Part shown: positions 25,645-34,255 of the stretch, one piece after another
Layout: every line of letters begins with the position of its first letter
Position numbering within the stretch: position 1 is the first letter of the stretch
Source of the DNA: Streptomyces barkulensis
GTDB lineage: Bacteria > Actinomycetota > Actinomycetes > Streptomycetales > Streptomycetaceae
NCBI RefSeq assembly: GCF_002843305.1
Contig: NZ_PGSG01000110.1
Location: 124,001-188,000, forward strand
Length of the DNA: 64,000 bases
Reading direction: 5' to 3'
Made by a program: the position numbers and the translations under genes
Notes under the pieces: model-generated
What the model saw: the letters and a program-made list of their open reading frames with translations, nothing else
What the model was told of the DNA's origin: nothing
Database searches by the model: none

Positions 25645-28610
25645 TGCTGGAGACCCCGGAGGCCGTGCTCGACGCGCTGCGGGAGAACGACGAACGACCC
25701 TACGGCCTGCCCAGAACGGTGAGGGCCGAGGAACTGGTCGAAGCCGCCGGGCAGTTCGAGGACAAGGGACTCCTCGTCACCGCGCTGCTGGAACTGATGG
25801 AGGCCTACGAGTACACCGGCGAGCACCGCAAGTCGCCGGTGGTCTTCGCCCGGCTGCTCCAGCTGTGGGACGAGGACCGCGGAGCCTTCAACGAGTGGGA
25901 GGGCCACCAGGTCTACTGGCGCTTCAAGTGGGTGACGACCTCGCTGCTGGAGGTGCCGGACGTACCGCTGGCCACCATCGAGCAGTGGATCGGCCGGATG
26001 CGCGAGCGCTACCGCGAGGCCGGCCACGGCATGCAGCCGGTGGCGGCCATGGCACACCGCGTCGCGCTGCACACCGGCAGCGGCCTGGAGTCCGCCTACG
26101 ACCTGTGGGTGACCCGCCCCCGGGAGCGGCTGAGCGACTGCGAGGCGTGCGAGATACGCCACCGGGCGCTGCACCACGTCCTCCTCGGGGAGGACGAGCA
26201 GGCCCTGCGGATCTGGGCGCCGCTGTTCGCCGGGGCCGTGAGCTGCCAGGAGGAGCCGTACGTCAGCCACGCCTTCGCGCTGCTCCCGCTGCTGCGCACC
26301 GGCCGCGTGGACGAGGCCCGCTCGCACCATCTGGCCGGATACCGCTACGCCCGCGGCAGGACGGGCATGGCCGAGGAGGTCGGCCTCCACCTGGAGTTCT
26401 GCGCCCTGACCCGCAACGAGGGCCGCGGACTGGAGATCCTCGCCGAGAACCGCGGACTGTTCGAGGTCACCGGCGCCCCCAAGGCGCGGCTGGCCTTCCT
26501 CACCGGCCTCCAGGTGCTGCTCGGCCGCCTCGTGGAGCAGGGATACGCCGACACACCCGTCGCCGGGCCGCCCGGGCGGCAGTGGACGGCGCGGACGCTG
26601 AACGAGGAGATCGGGACGGAGGCGGACGAGCTGGCCGCCGCGTTCGACCGGCGCAACGGCACGGCGGCGGTCGGCGAGCGCCGCCGCGAGCGCCTGGAGC
26701 GGCGCCCCGTGCTGGACGAGCCGCTCGCGCTGGGGCTGCGCGTCACCCCGCTGACCGGACCGAAGGACGGCGGGGCCGCCGCGGAGCCCGTCCCCGCTCC
26801 CGCCACCGCGCACCGGGTGGCCGTTCCCGAGGACTTCGCCGAACTGGTCGCCGAGGCACGGCGACTGGCCGACCGGGGGCACCCCGGTGACACACCGCTG
26901 TGGGAACGCGTCGCCGAGCGCGTGGCCGCCGAAGGATACGTCCACGACCCCGCGCTCGGCCCCCTCGACCTGCTCCTGGCCGAGCTGGCCGAGCAGCGCG
27001 CGTTCGCCGAGGACGAGCGGGGCGGGAACGGCCGGGACGCGATGGCCGAGGCGGCCGGCCTCTACGCCCGGGCCGGCCTGCCCTGGCACGAGCTGGCCGC
27101 CCGGGCCCGCGTGGCCTGTCGGCCCGGGGCCGGGAAGGGGCACGGTGAGCACGGTGAGGGATCCGCCGACGAGCCCGCCGGCCACCTCGCGGTACGGCGG
27201 GAGCTGGAGCCCCTGATGGAGCTCGCCGAACGGATGCTCCCCGGCGGGGACCGGGAGCCGGACGCGGACTTCCGGCCGGACAAGTACCTCGTCGTGCTCC
27301 ACTGCCGGGCCTTCGCCGCGCACACCGAACTGGTCGACGCGCTGCCGGACGCCGGCCCGGAGACCGCGGCGCGCTTCCAGGACGCGGTCGCGGCGCTGCG
27401 CGCGGCGGCCGAACGCCGGGAGGTCCCCCACCAGGTGGCCGCAGCCCACCTCTACGAAGCCGACATCGCCGCCCGCACCGGGCGCATCGAGGAGGCCGTC
27501 GAGCGGCAGCGGCGTTCCCAGGAGATCCTGGAGGAGACCGGCACCCCGTGGCGGGCGACCCGCGGCATGCTGCTGCTGGGCCAGATCCTGATGCGCACCG
27601 GCCGGCCCGGGGAGGCGGCCGAGGTGTTCCGGCAGGCCATGGCCCGGGCCGCGCGGTACGACGACCGCTCCTTCCCGGCCACGGCCGTCCACGCGATGCT
27701 CGGCCACGCCTGCCGGCACGCCGGTGAGCTCTCCGGAGCCGTCCGGCACCTGTCCGAGGCCGCCGCCCGGATGGAGCGGGAGGGGGACCACAACGGCGCG
27801 GCCGAGTGCCGCCTGGAACTCGCCGACGCCCTGGCCGCCTCCGGGCAGCCGGAGGACGCCGTCGCGGTGCTGGAGTCGGTGGTCCGTGAGGGCGGCGCGG
27901 AATCCGGCGGCCCGCTCGACGAGCGGCTGCTGGCCCAGATCCGCCTCACCCTCGCCCGGGGCCTGACGGAGCTGGGGGAGCACCGCGCGGCGGCCGAGGA
28001 GTTCCTGAGCCTGGCCGACACGGTGGCCGGGTGGGAGGAGCAGTTCACCCACACCATGGTCGCCGCCCAGGCGGCGGCGGCCCTGGCCCGGGCCGGCCGC
28101 CCTCAGGCGGCCGGGGCCGCGCGCGAACGCGCTCTGGACTCCCACCGCCGGGCGCCCAGCCCGGTACCGGTCCTGGAGATGCTCCGGGAGTTCGCCGACC
28201 TCGCCACGCGCGGCGAGGAGGAGGACCTTCAGGCGGCGCTCGGTCACCTGGCCGCCGCCGACGAGCTGCTGGCCGGGGTCCCCGAGGACCCGGAGGAGTT
28301 CCCCCACTGGTACCACGCCGGCCACAACCACCTGTGCCGCGCCCGCTGCCTGGCCCGCGCCGAGCGCTTCGAGGAGGCGCTGGCCGAGGCGGACCGGGCC
28401 GACTCGCGTCTGGCGGAGGGCGGCCCGGACGGGGAGGCGGGCCGGGCGGAGACGGCACGGCTGGCCGCCCTGATCGAGGGCAACGGGCTGGAACGGCCGA
28501 AGGGGGCGGTGGCCCGCCTGGACGCGGCGGTCCGCCGCTGCGCCGGGGCGGGCCTGCAGGAGGCGGCCGGGATCCTCACCGCACTGCGCGAGGACATGGC
28601 CTCCCGCTGA
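25644..28610 (+). CDS. Large TPR-like repeat protein coupled to Hsp90
   Basis: A 988-residue protein made mostly of helical repeats. Repeats are clear from about residue 590 on: AAHLYEADIAARTGRIEEAVERQRRSQ, MLLLGQILMRTGRPGEAAEVFRQAM, LELADALAASGQPEDAVAVLESVV and LTLARGLTELGEHRAAAEEFLSLA, all with TPR spacing. The N-terminal half has further helical pairs (for example LLVTALLELMEAYEYTGEHRKSPVVFARLLQLW) but lower similarity. A charged linker lies near 340-420. No membrane segment or enzyme motif was found. The start ATG overlaps the Hsp90 stop by one base, so both are made together. In eukaryotes TPR proteins bind Hsp90 as cochaperones; here the partnership is an inference from gene order. Confidence 0.8.
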   Translation: MLETPEAVLDALRENDERPYGLPRTVRAEELVEAAGQFEDKGLLVTALLELMEAYEYTGEHRKSPVVFARLLQLWDEDRGAFNEWEGHQVYWRFKWVTTSLLEVPDVPLATIEQWIGRMRERYREAGHGMQPVAAMAHRVALHTGSGLESAYDLWVTRPRERLSDCEACEIRHRALHHVLLGEDEQALRIWAPLFAGAVSCQEEPYVSHAFALLPLLRTGRVDEARSHHLAGYRYARGRTGMAEEVGLHLEFCALTRNEGRGLEILAENRGLFEVTGAPKARLAFLTGLQVLLGRLVEQGYADTPVAGPPGRQWTARTLNEEIGTEADELAAAFDRRNGTAAVGERRRERLERRPVLDEPLALGLRVTPLTGPKDGGAAAEPVPAPATAHRVAVPEDFAELVAEARRLADRGHPGDTPLWERVAERVAAEGYVHDPALGPLDLLLAELAEQRAFAEDERGGNGRDAMAEAAGLYARAGLPWHELAARARVACRPGAGKGHGEHGEGSADEPAGHLAVRRELEPLMELAERMLPGGDREPDADFRPDKYLVVLHCRAFAAHTELVDALPDAGPETAARFQDAVAALRAAAERREVPHQVAAAHLYEADIAARTGRIEEAVERQRRSQEILEETGTPWRATRGMLLLGQILMRTGRPGEAAEVFRQAMARAARYDDRSFPATAVHAMLGHACRHAGELSGAVRHLSEAAARMEREGDHNGAAECRLELADALAASGQPEDAVAVLESVVREGGAESGGPLDERLLAQIRLTLARGLTELGEHRAAAEEFLSLADTVAGWEEQFTHTMVAAQAAAALARAGRPQAAGAARERALDSHRRAPSPVPVLEMLREFADLATRGEEEDLQAALGHLAAADELLAGVPEDPEEFPHWYHAGHNHLCRARCLARAERFEEALAEADRADSRLAEGGPDGEAGRAETARLAALIEGNGLERPKGAVARLDAAVRRCAGAGLQEAAGILTALREDMASR

Positions 28611-28636
28611 GCGGTCGGGCAGCCGATCCGCCGAGC

Positions 28637-28676
28637 GGCTTCCGGCCGGGACGGCGCGCCGTCCCGGCCGGAAGCC
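28637..28676 (+). terminator. 18-bp perfect hairpin after the Hsp90-TPR block
   Basis: GGCTTCCGGCCGGGACGG, loop CGCG, then the exact complement, 26 bp past the TPR gene stop. It is a strong terminator and marks the end of this transcription unit. Confidence 0.85.
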
Positions 28677-28785
28677 CACGTTCGGCCTCTGAGCTGCGTA
28701 AACGCCTTTCCGGGCGGCCGTTTGCCGTCACCCGACCGGCCCCTTTGACCGCGAGATCCGCGGTGAGCGGAGGCAGGGTGGGGGC

Positions 28786-29523
28786 ATGTGGTACCCACGA
28801 CTTGTGCTGGGCGCCGCCCTTCTGCCGCTGGCGCTGCTGGTGGCGCGGGACGTTCCCGCCCATCTCCTCGACCCCCCGGTGCCGGAGACCGCCGGCCCCG
28901 CCACCGCCTACACCGCACCACGGCCCGCGGTCGTCAGCCGGAAGGTCTGGCGCGCCGACGAGAGCCTGGTCAGGGAGGAGGCCAGCTACACGGGCCCGGT
29001 GAGCGCCGTCTTCGTCCACCACACCGGCCACCCCAACGGCTACGACTGCTCGGACGTCCCGCGGATGCTGCGGGCCCTGGAGACGGACCACGTCGAGGGC
29101 CAGGGGTGGGACGACATCGGCTACAACTTCGTCGTGGACCGGTGCGGGACCATCTACGAGGGGCGGGGCGGCGGCATCGGACGCCCGGTGTACGGCGCGC
29201 ACACCAAGGGGTTCAACCGCAACAGCGTCGGTGTGGCGGCGCTGGGCACCTTCGGCGCGGGGCAGGAGGTGCCGCGTGTGGTGATCGACGCGATCGCCGA
29301 GGTCGCGGCGTGGAAGCTGCGGCCCGGAGCGGACCCGCGAGGCAGGGTGCGGCTGGTCTCGACGAACGACGAGAGCCGCTACGACGAGGGCGAGGCGGCG
29401 ACGTTCGACGTCATCGCGGGCCACCGTGACAGCCACCAGACCGACTGCCCCGGTCAGGAGCTGTACGACAGGCTGCCGGAGATCCGGGAGGAGGCCACCC
29501 GTCTGCGCGACCTCGGCCCCTGA
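28786..29523 (+). CDS. Secreted or membrane-anchored PGRP-type N-acetylmuramoyl-L-alanine amidase
   Basis: A 245-residue peptidoglycan-recognition-protein-type amidase that cuts between MurNAc and L-Ala in the cell wall. The N-terminus MWYPRLVLGAALLPLALLVA is a signal or anchor helix. Zinc ligands are the first His of VFVHHTG (about 77), the His of AGHRDS (about 211) and the Cys of TDCPG (about 219); YNFVVDRCGTIYEGR is the conserved core strand. Two further Cys (about 86, 123) may form a disulfide. The gene stands alone between two strong hairpins. Unlike the amidase at 11759, this one is clearly exported, so it should act in normal wall turnover. Confidence 0.9.
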   Translation: MWYPRLVLGAALLPLALLVARDVPAHLLDPPVPETAGPATAYTAPRPAVVSRKVWRADESLVREEASYTGPVSAVFVHHTGHPNGYDCSDVPRMLRALETDHVEGQGWDDIGYNFVVDRCGTIYEGRGGGIGRPVYGAHTKGFNRNSVGVAALGTFGAGQEVPRVVIDAIAEVAAWKLRPGADPRGRVRLVSTNDESRYDEGEAATFDVIAGHRDSHQTDCPGQELYDRLPEIREEATRLRDLGP

Positions 29524-29551
29524 CGGCCCGGGCACCGCCGGCTCTGTCCAC

Positions 29552-29595
29552 CGCCGCGAGGCCGCCGCCGTCCGTACGGCGGCGGCCTCGCGGCG
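29552..29595. terminator. 20-bp hairpin between convergent genes
   Basis: CCGCGAGGCCGCCGCCGT and its exact complement flank a CCGT loop, and two more base pairs extend the stem. It lies between the PGRP amidase gene and the protease-inhibitor gene and should work in both directions. Confidence 0.85.
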
Positions 29596-29659
29596 TTTCC
29601 GGGCACGCGACAGGGGGCCGGGAACCAGGCCGGGGTCCGGGGCGGTACCGCCGGCGGGC

Positions 29660-30091
29660 TCAGAAGGAGAAGACCGCGGGGGCGGTGTCCGCCATGACGC
29701 AGGAGTTGGGGAAGGTGTGCGTGTACGAGACCCTGCGGCCCTCCCAGACCCCGTCGGCGGTCACGGTGACCGGATCCCAGACCATCGGGCACATCCGGTC
29801 GCCGGGCTCGAGCAGCGAGGCGAACTCGCCGTCCGCGGAACGCAGCTCATCGCATGCCTCGGCAGGCGCCGGGTGGGTGCCGCCCGGCGCCGGCGAGCAG
29901 CGCAGCACGGTGGCCCGCAGCACGGTGGCGGTCGCAGGGTCCTCCCCCTCGCCGACGGTGAGCACCAGGGCCGAGGGCGCGTACAGCCCTTCGGGCTGCG
30001 CGGGCGAAGCGGCCGCGGTGGCCGCCGAGCCCGTCAGGCAGGTGACGGCCAGAGCGGTGCTCACTCCCAGAGCCTTGATGGCGTACCGCAT
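29660..30091 (-). CDS. ssi: Subtilisin inhibitor-like (SSI) secreted protease inhibitor
   Basis: A 143-residue precursor. Residues 1-28 are a Sec signal peptide (MRYAIKALGVSTALAVTC...ATAAASP). The mature part begins near LYAPSALVLTVGEGEDPATATVLRATVLRC, the usual SSI core, and carries the reactive-site loop DRMCPMVWDPV, in which P1 is Met and P1' Val, as in the classic Streptomyces subtilisin inhibitor. Four Cys can make the two family disulfides. It ends SCVMADTAPAVFSF. The Met P1 predicts inhibition of subtilisin- or chymotrypsin-like proteases rather than trypsin. ATG at 30091 has AAGGAG upstream. Such inhibitors are made during differentiation in streptomycetes. Confidence 0.95.
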   Translation of the reverse strand: MRYAIKALGVSTALAVTCLTGSAATAAASPAQPEGLYAPSALVLTVGEGEDPATATVLRATVLRCSPAPGGTHPAPAEACDELRSADGEFASLLEPGDRMCPMVWDPVTVTADGVWEGRRVSYTHTFPNSCVMADTAPAVFSF

Positions 30092-30468
30092 TTCGAACAC
30101 TCCTTGGTTCGGTTCGGCAGATTCCGAACAGGAGTCTTGCTGGGGCGAGGGGCGAACGCACATCGGATGGATCACTTCCGGTCACATTCGGCGACATCGC
30201 GGTCGCTCAAAGTGGCTCCGGGGCGGCCGTGAGCCTTCCGGTCTCCCGCGGAAGTGTGTCCGGCGTGCGAACAAAGGAGAGCCGGGCTCCCGGTGGGGCG
30301 ACCGTGACCTGCGGTTCGGTGGGCGGGCCGCCCCGTCCGAGCGCCTCACCACGGCCGGAAGGCGGCGTGGCTGCCTTTGGCCGACAGTGTCGGGTACCCC
30401 CCTCGAACCCGTCCGGGGGGCGGGGCGTCCGGCGGTCCGGAGGCGGCCGGGGCCGCCGGAGGCATGCC
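30092..30468. other. Gene-free 377-bp stretch upstream of the protease-inhibitor gene
   Basis: By position it holds the inhibitor promoter and the 3' end of the slipin transcript. I find no convincing open frame and no strong hairpin. A moderately AT-richer area lies at about 30100-30210. I cannot assign a promoter with confidence. Confidence 0.4.
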
Positions 30469-31383
30469 TCATCCTCCTCCGGGCCGCTGCCCGTCGCTCC
30501 CGGAGTCGGCCGGCGTCCGTGCGGGGGAGGACGCGGCGTACGGGACCTGCGAGGGCGGGACCTGCGAGGGCGGGACCTGTGGGGGAGCGGCCTGCGCGGA
30601 GGGCGCCCCACCCGGCTGAGGAGTCTGCTGAGCCCTTTCCAGGAACCGCAGCAGTTCGACGGGGAAGGGCAGGACCAGGGTGGAGTTCTTCTCGGCCGCG
30701 ACCGCCACCACCGTCTGCAGAAGCCGCAACTGCAGCGCGGACGGCGTGTCGGCCATCTGCTGCGCGGCCTCCGCCAGCTTCTTCGACGCCTGGAACTCCG
30801 CGTCGGCGTTGATGACGCGGGCCCGCCGGTCGCGGGCGGCCTCCGCCTGGCGGGCCATCGACCGCTTCATCGTCTCCGGCAGGGAGACGTCCTTGATCTC
30901 GACCCGGTCGACGTGGACGCCCCAGCCCACGGCGGGGCTGTCGATCATCAGCTCCAGGCCCTGGTTCAGCTTCTCCCGGTTGGACAGCAGATCGTCCAGA
31001 TCGCTCTTGCCGATGATGGAGCGCAGCGAGGTCTGGGCCATCTGGGAGACCGCGAAGCGGTAGTCCTCCACCCGGACGATCGCGTCGACGGGGTCGACGA
31101 CCTTGAAGTACACGACGGCGTCGACCCGGACGGTCACGTTGTCCCTGCTGATGCCCTCCTGCGCGGGCACCGGCAGGGTCACTATCTGCAGGTTGACCTT
31201 GCGCATCCGGTCGACGAACGGAACGATCATGGTGAAGCCCGGTGGGCGTACGTCCTTCATGACCCGCCCGAGCCGGAAGACCACGCCGCGTTCGTACTGT
31301 TTGACCACCCGGGCCGCCAGCGCGACGTAGACGGCGCAGACGCAGAGCAGCACGATCCCCGCCGCCGCGAGTCCCTGGAGCAT
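30469..31383 (-). CDS. Slipin / SPFH (stomatin-prohibitin) domain membrane protein
   Basis: A 304-residue stomatin-like protein. One N-terminal hydrophobic helix (AAAGIVLLCVCAVYVALAARVV) is followed by YERGVVFRLGRVMKDVRPPGFTMIVPFVDRM and EISRDNVTVRVDAVVYFKVVDP, the SPFH core; ARDRRARVINADAEFQASKKLAEAAQQM is the usual coiled coil. The family organises membrane microdomains. The C-terminus (about 255-304) is Pro/Gln-rich and includes three PPSQV-like repeats encoded by a GGGACCTGCGAGGGC DNA repeat near 30540-30590. The ATG at 31383 is better placed after AGTAGG than the GTG nine bases earlier. There is no NfeD partner beside it, unlike many slipins. Confidence 0.88.
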   Translation of the reverse strand: MLQGLAAAGIVLLCVCAVYVALAARVVKQYERGVVFRLGRVMKDVRPPGFTMIVPFVDRMRKVNLQIVTLPVPAQEGISRDNVTVRVDAVVYFKVVDPVDAIVRVEDYRFAVSQMAQTSLRSIIGKSDLDDLLSNREKLNQGLELMIDSPAVGWGVHVDRVEIKDVSLPETMKRSMARQAEAARDRRARVINADAEFQASKKLAEAAQQMADTPSALQLRLLQTVVAVAAEKNSTLVLPFPVELLRFLERAQQTPQPGGAPSAQAAPPQVPPSQVPPSQVPYAASSPARTPADSGSDGQRPGGG

Positions 31384-31489
31384 CGCAGACACCTACTGTC
31401 CGTGGGTTGGGCTGTCCCCCCGTCGAATTTGTCTGATATTTACGATAACTCCGCATGAAGATCGGCGGGAGTCCCGTCTCCGGGGCGCC

Positions 31490-33052
31490 TCAGCGAGTGG
31501 AGACCGTGCCCGACACGGCGTCGCCGTCAGAGGAGGGCGGGTGGTCGACGAACCTCCGCTCCACCTCGGCCCGTTCGGCCTCCGACGGGTCGCTGTCGAG
31601 GGAGTCGAGCAGTGCGTCGCGCGCCGTGCTGCCCTCGGGCCGCACCAGCCCGACGACGACGTACAGCGTCAGCGAGGTGAGGACCGGCAGTCCGACGTTC
31701 GCGGTCTGCCCGGCGTCCTCCACCCCCCAGTAGAGATACGCCCAGACCGCCAGGCCGCCCGCCCAGGAGACCAGTGCCGCGCGCGGCCCGTGACGCCGGA
31801 ACCAGGGCAGCAGGCCCAGCATCAGCGGAATGGAGATCGGCCCCATGGTGGCGGCGACGATGCTCACCACGACCGTCATGATGAAGCCGTCCGGGTCGGC
31901 GAGGAGGGCGAGAGCCATGCTGAACGTGACGAAGGCGACCGTGGTGACCCGCGCGAACAGCAGCTGCCCGGCCTCCGTCAGACGCCGTACGCGAGGGACG
32001 ACCAGCGGGGCGAGGTCGCGGGTGATGACGGCGGTGATGACGTTGGAGTCGGAGGCCACCATGGCCATGGTGTGGGAGAAGAAACCGGCCAGGAGCAGTC
32101 CGATGAGCCCGGCGGGCAGCAGTTCCTGGGCGAGCATGATGTACGACTTCTCGCCGTCGTCCAGACCGGGGACGACGAGAGGGGCGGCGATCATCGGGAC
32201 GAAGAGGATGAACGGCCACACGATCCACAGGAAGCTGGAGAGCAGTGCCGATCTCCTGGCCCGCGAGCCGGAGGGCGCGGCCATGTAGCGCTGCGCCAGG
32301 TTCCACATGCCGCCGTTGTACTCGAAGGTCTTCACCAGCAGGAACGCCATGATCAGCCCGGTGGTGACGGGGCCGCTGACCGGGTCGCCGCGGCCGGCCG
32401 GGAGGTCGTCCCACATCGTCCAGAGTGTGGCCACCCCGTCGAGGTGGGCGAAGAGGGCGAAGAGCATCGCGAACCCGGCGACGGCCTGGATGACGAACTG
32501 GCCGAAGTCGGTGAGGACGTCGGCCCACAGGCCGCCGAACGCCATGTAGAGCATGGTGCAGGCGCCGGTCAGGGCTATGCCCCACACCAGCGGAATGTCC
32601 GCGAACCCCTGGAGCAGCAGGGCGATGGCGACCCACTTCGCGGCGATGTCCACCACCTTGAGCGCGGTTCCGCTGTAGGCGAGGACCTGCTGGGTGGGCA
32701 GGTCGTAGCGGACGGCGAGGTAGGCGAGCGGCGAGTTGACGCCGTGTCCGGCGCGCAGCCGGTTCCAGCGCGCGGCGAAGAGGAAGGCGCCGACGCCGAT
32801 GCCCAGTCCAATGGTGAGGGGCCACCAGAAGTAGACGGTGACGCCGTGGTCATACGCGACCGCGGCGAAGGTCACGAACATGATCGCGCTGTAGCCGGAC
32901 ATGTGGTGCGATATCCCGGAGAGCCACCACGGGATACGGCCGCGGGCCGTGAAGAAGTCGGCGATGGTGTGGATGCGTTTCCTCGACCACAGGCCGATGC
33001 CCACCATCACGAGGAAGTACGCGCCCAGCACGGTCCAGTCCAGTGCGGCCAT
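31490..33052 (-). CDS. Sodium:solute symporter (SSS family), probable uronate or sugar-acid uptake
   Basis: A 520-residue membrane protein with 13-14 hydrophobic helices. It opens LDWTVLGAYFLVMVGIGLWSRKRIHTIADFFTARGRIPWWLSGISHHMSGYSAIMF, the SSS-family N-terminal pattern for sodium-coupled sugar and organic-acid carriers (SGLT/PutP fold). LLAGFFSHTMAMVASDSNVITAVITRDL in helix 9 is the family signature region. The tail is acidic. ATG at 33052 has AAAGGAG upstream. Its promoter and operator-like sites match those of the 5-dehydro-4-deoxyglucarate dehydratase gene next door, so a uronate, glucarate or galactarate substrate is the best guess. The substrate is inferred from context. Confidence 0.88.
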   Translation of the reverse strand: MAALDWTVLGAYFLVMVGIGLWSRKRIHTIADFFTARGRIPWWLSGISHHMSGYSAIMFVTFAAVAYDHGVTVYFWWPLTIGLGIGVGAFLFAARWNRLRAGHGVNSPLAYLAVRYDLPTQQVLAYSGTALKVVDIAAKWVAIALLLQGFADIPLVWGIALTGACTMLYMAFGGLWADVLTDFGQFVIQAVAGFAMLFALFAHLDGVATLWTMWDDLPAGRGDPVSGPVTTGLIMAFLLVKTFEYNGGMWNLAQRYMAAPSGSRARRSALLSSFLWIVWPFILFVPMIAAPLVVPGLDDGEKSYIMLAQELLPAGLIGLLLAGFFSHTMAMVASDSNVITAVITRDLAPLVVPRVRRLTEAGQLLFARVTTVAFVTFSMALALLADPDGFIMTVVVSIVAATMGPISIPLMLGLLPWFRRHGPRAALVSWAGGLAVWAYLYWGVEDAGQTANVGLPVLTSLTLYVVVGLVRPEGSTARDALLDSLDSDPSEAERAEVERRFVDHPPSSDGDAVSGTVSTR

Positions 33053-33065
33053 GACGGCTCCTTTG

Positions 33066-33081
33066 GTTCATAGATGTGAAC
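33066..33081. promoter_or_regulatory. Operator-like palindrome GTTCA-N6-TGAAC in the symporter leader
   Basis: The perfect arms GTTCA and TGAAC are six bases apart. The site lies between the symporter promoter and its ribosome site. Looser copies occur at 33135, 33197, 34256 and 34275, all beside uronate genes. A binding protein is inferred. Confidence 0.55.
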
Positions 33082-33110
33082 TACTGTCAACTCTATGAAT
33101 GCGTGCCGTC

Positions 33111-33139
33111 ACAGTAGGAGCGCCCTCGTGGGGCGTCAA
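33111..33139 (-). promoter_or_regulatory. Probable promoter of the symporter gene
   Basis: On the minus strand TTGACG (33139-33134), a 17-bp spacer and TACTGT (33116-33111) give a sigma-70/HrdB-type promoter. The start of transcription would be near 33104. It has the same layout as the promoters of kdgD and udh. Confidence 0.6.
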
Positions 33140-33150
33140 TACGCGTGAAC
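33135..33150. promoter_or_regulatory. Operator-like site GTCAA-N6-TGAAC over the symporter -35
   Basis: One perfect half-site (TGAAC) and one degenerate half-site, spaced as in the other copies. It covers the -35 box, a position where a bound repressor would block RNA polymerase. Confidence 0.4.
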
Positions 33151-33196
33151 AGTTGGAGCGGCAAGAGGAGTTGAGTCGATCGAGCCCTGGATCGAT

Positions 33197-33212
33197 GTTC
33201 ACGTACATGGAA
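33197..33212. promoter_or_regulatory. Operator-like site GTTCA-N6-TGGAA upstream of the symporter promoter
   Basis: A further copy of the repeated element with one strong arm, about 95 bp upstream of the symporter transcription start. Weaker than the 33066 site. Confidence 0.35.
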
Positions 33213-33246
33213 GCCGATGCGGCTCTGCCCTCTTTCGGGGATGTCC

Positions 33247-33275
33247 GCGCGGAGGCCCGGTCCGGGCCTCCGCGC
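33247..33275 (-). terminator. 13-bp hairpin after kdgD
   Basis: GCGCGGAGGCCCG and its exact complement with a 3-base loop start 6 bp past the kdgD stop codon. It separates kdgD from the symporter transcript, so the symporter needs its own promoter. Confidence 0.75.
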
Positions 33276-33280
33276 CCGCC

Positions 33281-34207
33281 TCAGGCCAGCAGGGCGCGCC
33301 CGTGTTCCATCAGGGCGGACAGTTCCTCGATGTGCGCGCCGTCCGGCTCGCTCAGCGGCGGACGCACCTCGCCCACGTCCAGACCGCGCAGGCGCACCCC
33401 GGCCTTGACCAGCGAGACCGCGTAGCCGCGCCCCTTGTTCCGCAGCTCCACCAGGGGGCGGTAGAAGCCGTCGATCAGCCGGCGCACGGTGGCGTCGTCG
33501 CCCCCGTCGAAGGCGCGGTGGAAGGCGACGGCGATCTCCGGTGCGAAACAGAAGGCGGCGGAGGAGTAGAGGCCGACCCCGATGCCCCGGTAGGCGAGGC
33601 AGGTGAGTTCGGCGGTGGGCAGCCCGTTGAAGTACAGGAACTCGCGGCCGGGCTCCGCGGTGCGCACCGCGCTGACGATCCGCTGCATCAGGTCGAGGTC
33701 GCCGACGCCGTCCTTCAGACCCGCGATCCGGGGGTGGCGGGCGAGCTCGGCCACCGTGGCCGGTGCGAGGACGGCGTTGTCCCGCTGGTAGACGATGACG
33801 TCCAGCCCGGTGGAGTCCGCGAGGGCGGTGTAGTGGGCCCGCAGCCCCTCCTGGCCGGGTACGACCAGATAGGGGGGCATGGCCAGAAGTCCGTCGGCGC
33901 CCGCCTCCTCCGCGGCGCGGGCGTACCGCACGGCGAGGGCGGTGCCGTAGCCGGTGCCCGCGACCACCGGCACCCGCCCCGCCGCCTCCGTCACCGCCGC
34001 GAAGACGCACGCGCCGTACTCCTCGGGGGTCAGGGCGTGGAACTCGCCGGTGCCGCAGCAGGCGAAGACGGCGGCGGCACCGGCGTCGATGCCGCCGCGC
34101 ACATGCGCCCGGAACACATCGGTGTCGAGGGCGCCGTCCGGTCCGTACGCGGTGACGGGGAAGAAGAGCAGGCCGTCGAGCCGGGCGGCGAGAGGAGGTG
34201 TGGTCAC
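33281..34207 (-). CDS. kdgD: 5-dehydro-4-deoxyglucarate dehydratase
   Basis: A 308-residue DapA-fold lyase (EC 4.2.1.41) that turns 5-dehydro-4-deoxy-D-glucarate into 2,5-dioxopentanoate with loss of water and CO2 in oxidative uronate breakdown. RLDGLLFFPVTAYGPDGALD opens the barrel; FACCGTGEFHALTPEEY carries the family's GTGEF motif; VIVYQRDN holds the catalytic Tyr; AGLKDGVGDLD holds the Schiff-base Lys (about residue 178). I chose GTG at 34207: it has AGGGAG upstream and lies downstream of the mapped promoter, whereas the earlier ATG would fall inside the operator region. Udh, which makes aldarolactone upstream in the pathway, is divergent. Confidence 0.92.
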   Translation of the reverse strand: MTTPPLAARLDGLLFFPVTAYGPDGALDTDVFRAHVRGGIDAGAAAVFACCGTGEFHALTPEEYGACVFAAVTEAAGRVPVVAGTGYGTALAVRYARAAEEAGADGLLAMPPYLVVPGQEGLRAHYTALADSTGLDVIVYQRDNAVLAPATVAELARHPRIAGLKDGVGDLDLMQRIVSAVRTAEPGREFLYFNGLPTAELTCLAYRGIGVGLYSSAAFCFAPEIAVAFHRAFDGGDDATVRRLIDGFYRPLVELRNKGRGYAVSLVKAGVRLRGLDVGEVRPPLSEPDGAHIEELSALMEHGRALLA

Positions 34208-34255
34208 GGCACTCCCTGGGTGTCGCGGGCTGGGTGTCGCGGGGCGGTAGACGCT

